This document shows positions 60,147 to 64,000 of a stretch of DNA of 64,000 bases, in pieces; position 1 is the first letter of the stretch; each line of letters starts with the position of its first letter. The translations under genes were made by a program, and so were the position numbers. The notes under the pieces were generated by a model that saw only the letters and a list, made by a program, of their open reading frames with translations, ran no database searches and was not told the DNA's origin. Source of the DNA: Candidatus Eiseniibacteriota bacterium (lineage in GTDB: Bacteria > Eisenbacteria > RBG-16-71-46 > CAIMUX01); the NCBI GenBank assembly GCA_016712505.1, contig JADJQY010000013.1, positions 248,001-312,000 on the forward strand, written 5' to 3'.

Positions 60147-60815
60147 TCAGGCGCCGCCGGAATTGACCACGCGATGCAGCGACTTCCACGACTCGAGGAG
60201 CAGGTCCTCGATCCGAAGCCAATCCGCCTCGGTCAGTCCTCCGGCCTCGGCCTGGTCATCGCGGAGGGTCATCGCCTGGGCTCGCAGACGGGCGTGGTCC
60301 AAAAACTCCTCTTCACCCAGTCCGTAGAGCTCGGCCTGCAGCGCGGCCAGCGCTCGCGGCAGTTCGGTCGGCGGCATCCGCTTCCGCTCGCGGTGGACGA
60401 TCCACCACTCCACTTCGAGGCGCGCGGCATGGGCCACGTCGAAGCGCTCCTTCGAGACCCCGCGAATCTGCGCGTAGTACTGCACCAGGGGCGGGATCGC
60501 CTGTTCGTAATCGGAACGCCGCTTCCCGCGCTTGAAAACGAAGGCCGCCTTGGCTGCATCGAAGGCCACGCGATGGGAGCGCAGATAGGGCAGGTCGTAC
60601 TCCGTGCGGAGCAGGCGGGCGAGCTGTAGATAGAGCGGCATCGGCTTCTGCTCGTAGTACGAGCGCCACATCCTCGCCTCGAGTTGGGCCACTTCGACCG
60701 GATCGAAGCTCCGGAGACTCGTCTGGAGAGGCGCGAACAGGTCCCACGCGGCGTACCCCAGCCCGAGCAGCAGGAGGGTGAGAAGCGTCCATCCGATCCT
60801 TCGTGCCATGCGCAT
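60147..60815 (-). CDS. Membrane-anchored protein of unknown function
   Basis: A 222-residue protein with one N-terminal transmembrane segment (RIGWTLLTLLLLGLGYAAWDLF) and a mostly helical outer domain. Segments FDPVEVAQLEARMWRSYYEQKPMPLYLQLARLLRTEYDLPYL, RGVSKERFDVAHAARLEVEWWIVHRE and LTEADWLRIEDLLLESWKSLH have no known catalytic motif. I recognise no family. It stands alone between the dehydrogenase promoter and the large secreted protein. Confidence 0.75.
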   Translation of the reverse strand: MRMARRIGWTLLTLLLLGLGYAAWDLFAPLQTSLRSFDPVEVAQLEARMWRSYYEQKPMPLYLQLARLLRTEYDLPYLRSHRVAFDAAKAAFVFKRGKRRSDYEQAIPPLVQYYAQIRGVSKERFDVAHAARLEVEWWIVHRERKRMPPTELPRALAALQAELYGLGEEEFLDHARLRAQAMTLRDDQAEAGGLTEADWLRIEDLLLESWKSLHRVVNSGGA

Positions 60816-60876
60816 GGTGTGGCAGTGTAGTCGATACTTGGGGGCCCGGTCGCGATGAACGCGAGGTCAGCGCGGG

Positions 60877-63800
60877 TCAACGCAGCCAGAGGAGCTTCGT
60901 GTTCTCCGCCCACCCTGGTACCTCCACCCTCACGAAGTAGACGCCGCTGTCGATCGGCCGCCCGTCATCCGTCCGTCCGTCGAATGTCACCGCATGAACG
61001 CCTGGTGCGAGGATCTCATCGACCAGCACGCGGACCAGGCGGCCACCCGCGTCGTGGATGGCGAGGCGTGTCGGCTGGGCCTGCTCGAGCGAGAACGCCA
61101 TCCTGGCCTCGTGCCGCGCCGGATTGGGCCATGGGAGCCAGAGAGCGAAGGGGCGCGATGTCCCAACCAGCGGCAGAACCTGGAGCCTTCCCCTGCCCAG
61201 CGCCGCTCCGGTCGTTGCCCGCAGGTCGTACTCCAGGTCAATCGATGCGCGTGCAGGGTCGAGAAGGCGGAATCGCACCCGCGCCACGATGCCGCTCCCA
61301 TTCGATCCCGGCTCGCCACGATCGAGCCGAGTCGAACTGATCTCCAGCCAGTTGGTACCTGCGCGGCGGAAGAAGATCCCTCCGTCCGCCCCCCGGAGGA
61401 AGCCGCCGTCCTCGATCGCCACCAGCTCCAGTGCCGTCGGTTCGAAACCGAGGATGAACTGTGCCCCGGTCAGCCCGCTCGCCGACTCCAGTCCGAGGGC
61501 GACGACCAGTTCCTCGCCGGTCGCGAGGCGCTCGACGTGGCTCACGGCTGTCGGCGCCAGTTCGTCCACTCCGGCCCCCGAGAACAGTCTCGGGCGCGGG
61601 CCTGCTACCTGAGGAACCTGGGCGGCCGGCGAGGTGCCGGCGTGCGCCGGCTGCAGGAAGAGCGAGCCGCTACCTTTGGAGCCGTTGCCACGCCCGAGCC
61701 GCGGCTCACCCGCGGGGCGCAGGGCGTCGCTGTTCGACCAGGAGTACATGGTGGTGAAGGCGAGAATGTCCTCGATGTCGTACTGCCCGTCGGGCGCGGG
61801 AACCAGATCGGGCGCGATGCCGGTCGCCGGCCCCAGATCGGCGATCGGGTCCTGCGCCAGGTTGCTGCCGTTCCAGCCGAGGGTGAAGGCGAGTTGGTCG
61901 GCATAGTTGATCTTCCCGTCCGGCTTCGGCATCAGGTGGGGAACGGTGGAGTCGGCGCCGGAGCCGTCGGTCGCGAGGTCGCCGAGGTAGGCCAGGCGAA
62001 TCCGGAGCGATGAGGCGCGCCAGTCCGGAGGCGCCTGATTGCGGATGTCGCTCATGCCCGAGGTCAAGGTGGAGAGGGTGAGAGTCCCATTCCGATTTCG
62101 GGTCGAGGTCGAGATGGCGTCGCCTCGCGCCCGAAGCAGGACCCGGGCGAGGGTGTGAGGTCCGGGGGTCACCAGGCCGATCGGGGCGCCGGTCACGCTG
62201 GAGTTGACCTGTAGGGTCCCGGCCTCGTTGTCTGCGTCGGAGGTGAAGACCTGGTTGGTGAAGCCAGTGCCGTCCCAGCCGTTTCCCGAGGAGATGTTCA
62301 GGATCTCGATCAGATCGGGATCGAAACTGGCGGTGAAGCCGGCGGCCACGACGCTGTCGGGATTCGCCACCTGGAGCAGGATGGTGCGTTCGACACCGTT
62401 CTGCAGGTAGAGGGTACGATCGCCGTCGAGCGCGTCGGCGATACGCACGGTAGGGAGGATGTCGGAGTCGATGCAGAGGAGCTGGTCCGCCGCACTGCCG
62501 TCGACCGCCACCTCCACACCGCTCGAATCGCGGAGCACCGCGTACAGGTAGTAGCTCTCGTTGTCCGCCGGCGTGCCTCCGGGTGAACCGTCGAACGACC
62601 AGACCGCTTGCGTGGCGTTCCCTCCGATCGTCCCGCTGGGCAGACAGAGATCTGCGGTCGCGGGGGTGTACGTTCCCGCGGTGTCGTAGTAGAAGTCGAC
62701 CCAACCCCCCTCCGGTGCGTTCTGGGTCGAGAATGAGAACAGATAGGCCCCGGTCGGGGCGAAGCAGAGCGGCAGCGCGCTCGGTCCGGTGAAGTCGAGG
62801 GCGATCGCGGGCTGGGGCGACTCTTCGTATTTGGTCACGACGGCGCGATCCGCATCGACGGTGTAGAGATCCAGGTCCGCTTCGTTGGCGAGAAAGCAGG
62901 TGCTGCGCAGGTCCTGGTAAGCGCCGAACGCGTCGCCCGCGCCGCCCAGGGAGTGATCGAAGGTCGGCGCGGCCGTCCCGCCCCCGCTCGCTGCCGCGAC
63001 ATCGCGGTAGAGCACCACGCGCGCGTTCCCCTGATCGGCCACGGACAGCCAGATCACGCCGTCGCCGTCGGCCGACACGGTGACGTCGACTGGAGTGTCG
63101 AGGGGATCGGCCGCGCCCGAAGCGGTATCCCAGCTGGTGACCCAGTCGATCCGCGCCGGGAGATTCTGCGCGGCGTTCTTCGGCACGAAGGCCAGCTTCA
63201 CGATCCGATCGTTCGCCGTGTCGGCGACGTACAGATCGTAGACCCCGAGCGAGGCGTTCCAGCGGGCGGCGATTCCTTCCGGGGCGTCAAACTCCCCGAC
63301 TCCGTCTCCCAGCGCCCCGTAGTGGAGCACATCGGGCGTGGTGGAGTAGCTGAACTGAAACTGGGTGCTCGAGGCCGGAACCCTCCCGTGTACGCCGTCG
63401 CCGAAGAGGATGCGGCCGGTGTGCCAGTCGATCTGAAACACCTTCGCCGACGAGGAGGCGGAGGAGAGATCGGTGGTGACGGTCCAGACATCGGGAGTCC
63501 CACCGGGATCGAAGGTGATTGTCTGGAGCGAGGTTTCCTTGATCGGGGCTGTGTTGGTGAAGACCACGTAGTCTTCCGGTGTGGTCGATGGCGTGGTGTA
63601 GCGGTAGTCGACGTCCGCGGTGAGTCCGACCGATCCCGCGCCGGTCGGCTGGGCGGCCGGAGTGTGGGCGTCGCCCGGAAGCCAGTCGCCCGGCCAGGTG
63701 GCCGAGGCTCCGTCACCGGCGGCGATCACCTTGATCCGGTCTTCGCCGGTGTCGGCCACGAAGAGATACCGGTGGGAGACCGCCGCCGTCGTGGTCAGGA

Positions 63801-64000
63801 CCGAGTTGGCGGTCATCGCACCGTTGAGCGGCAGGGAAAGCCCGGGAATGCCGAGAAAGGGATCGGCCAGTTGGGCGAGGGTGGCGCTCGAGACCAGCAC
63901 CCTCCCGGTGGTGCGATCGGTGATCGTGACCACGTTGAGCACGAGCGTGATGTCGTAGGTGTGGCCGGTCACCTGGCTCGCATCGACGATGGTCAGGGTC
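60877..64000 (-). CDS. Large secreted protein: beta-propeller, cohesin-like, dockerin-like and FlgD-like domains (5' end beyond window)
   Basis: At least 1040 residues, entering from the right edge with LTIVDASQVTGHTYDITLVLN in frame. The N-terminal half has NHL/propeller-like repeats (HRYLFVADTGEDRIKVIAAGD, YDLYVADTANDRIVKLAF). The middle has cohesin-like sandwich blocks (DSVVAAGFTASFDPDLIEIL) and a dockerin-like EF-hand pair (KPDGKINYADQLAFTLGWNG and APDGQYDIEDILAFTTMY). A second cohesin-like block (LTGAQFILGFEPTALELVAI) and a C-terminal FlgD-type module (IHDAGGRLVRVLVDEI, FDGRTDDGRPIDSGVYFVRVEV) follow. The role is probably surface display or carbohydrate/scaffold binding. No catalytic motif is visible. 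Confidence 0.8.
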   Translation of the reverse strand, partial: TLTIVDASQVTGHTYDITLVLNVVTITDRTTGRVLVSSATLAQLADPFLGIPGLSLPLNGAMTANSVLTTTAAVSHRYLFVADTGEDRIKVIAAGDGASATWPGDWLPGDAHTPAAQPTGAGSVGLTADVDYRYTTPSTTPEDYVVFTNTAPIKETSLQTITFDPGGTPDVWTVTTDLSSASSSAKVFQIDWHTGRILFGDGVHGRVPASSTQFQFSYSTTPDVLHYGALGDGVGEFDAPEGIAARWNASLGVYDLYVADTANDRIVKLAFVPKNAAQNLPARIDWVTSWDTASGAADPLDTPVDVTVSADGDGVIWLSVADQGNARVVLYRDVAAASGGGTAAPTFDHSLGGAGDAFGAYQDLRSTCFLANEADLDLYTVDADRAVVTKYEESPQPAIALDFTGPSALPLCFAPTGAYLFSFSTQNAPEGGWVDFYYDTAGTYTPATADLCLPSGTIGGNATQAVWSFDGSPGGTPADNESYYLYAVLRDSSGVEVAVDGSAADQLLCIDSDILPTVRIADALDGDRTLYLQNGVERTILLQVANPDSVVAAGFTASFDPDLIEILNISSGNGWDGTGFTNQVFTSDADNEAGTLQVNSSVTGAPIGLVTPGPHTLARVLLRARGDAISTSTRNRNGTLTLSTLTSGMSDIRNQAPPDWRASSLRIRLAYLGDLATDGSGADSTVPHLMPKPDGKINYADQLAFTLGWNGSNLAQDPIADLGPATGIAPDLVPAPDGQYDIEDILAFTTMYSWSNSDALRPAGEPRLGRGNGSKGSGSLFLQPAHAGTSPAAQVPQVAGPRPRLFSGAGVDELAPTAVSHVERLATGEELVVALGLESASGLTGAQFILGFEPTALELVAIEDGGFLRGADGGIFFRRAGTNWLEISSTRLDRGEPGSNGSGIVARVRFRLLDPARASIDLEYDLRATTGAALGRGRLQVLPLVGTSRPFALWLPWPNPARHEARMAFSLEQAQPTRLAIHDAGGRLVRVLVDEILAPGVHAVTFDGRTDDGRPIDSGVYFVRVEVPGWAENTKLLWLR

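Noticed and set aside
1..64000. CRISPR arrays, insertion sequences, prophage or integron elements
   Set aside because: No regularly spaced direct repeats, transposase-like frame, terminal repeats with target duplications, or phage structural genes were seen.

Overview
The window is GC-rich (about two thirds G+C by eye), densely coded, non-mobile bacterial chromosome. Several features suggest a member of the Eisenbacteria/FCB-like environmental lineages. Three secreted proteins end in the FlgD-type Ig module typical of those groups. There is a GldA-GldF-GldG-type ABC cluster, IspG appears to be the long form, and EF-P carries the PGNLRG loop. This placement is an inference from protein style; no rRNA or tRNA was recognised.

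Layout. 1-10 kb: ispG (cut by the edge), a 700-bp gap, cysteine desulfurase plus Nudix hydrolase, a P1-peptidase/GNAT fusion, a secreted M36-like metalloprotease and thrS. 10-16.6 kb: a patatin with its own outer-membrane barrel, a small basic/acidic protein, a membrane glycosyltransferase-like TPR protein, a lipoprotein and efp. 16.8-21 kb: a divergent pair (small protein and DUF4143 ATPase) that looks like an accessory insertion, then a RhlE-type helicase. 21-33 kb: molybdopterin oxidoreductase, subtilase, TPR membrane protein, DinB, two membrane metalloproteases (YugP and RseP types), a D-cysteine desulfhydrase-like enzyme and an Eis-like acetyltransferase. 33-45 kb (minus strand): the Gld-like ABC operon, an M29 aminopeptidase with a winged helix, a glutamine synthetase family enzyme, a heterodimeric ABC exporter and an IF-1. 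45-52 kb (plus): TRAP T and P components, a secreted unknown, the rhodanese/channel gene, DinB, DUF72, a small Cys protein and an EamA transporter. 52-64 kb: a degenerate Fic regulator, HrpB, a small membrane protein, phosphoglucomutase, NAD-isocitrate dehydrogenase, and a large secreted cohesin/dockerin-like protein cut by the right edge.

The most interesting locus is 48447-49646. One reading frame encodes a rhodanese domain followed by a two-helix potassium-channel pore, interrupted by one in-frame TGA in the rhodanese active-site loop where a Cys would be expected. Seventeen bases after the TGA lies a hairpin with a GGUC loop, resembling a bacterial SECIS element in sequence and spacing. 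I interpret this as a selenocysteine-containing rhodanese-channel fusion, apparently an undescribed architecture. The second most interesting is a Fic protein that has lost both its catalytic His and its inhibitory Glu but keeps a winged helix, with two palindromic operator-like sites upstream of its start.
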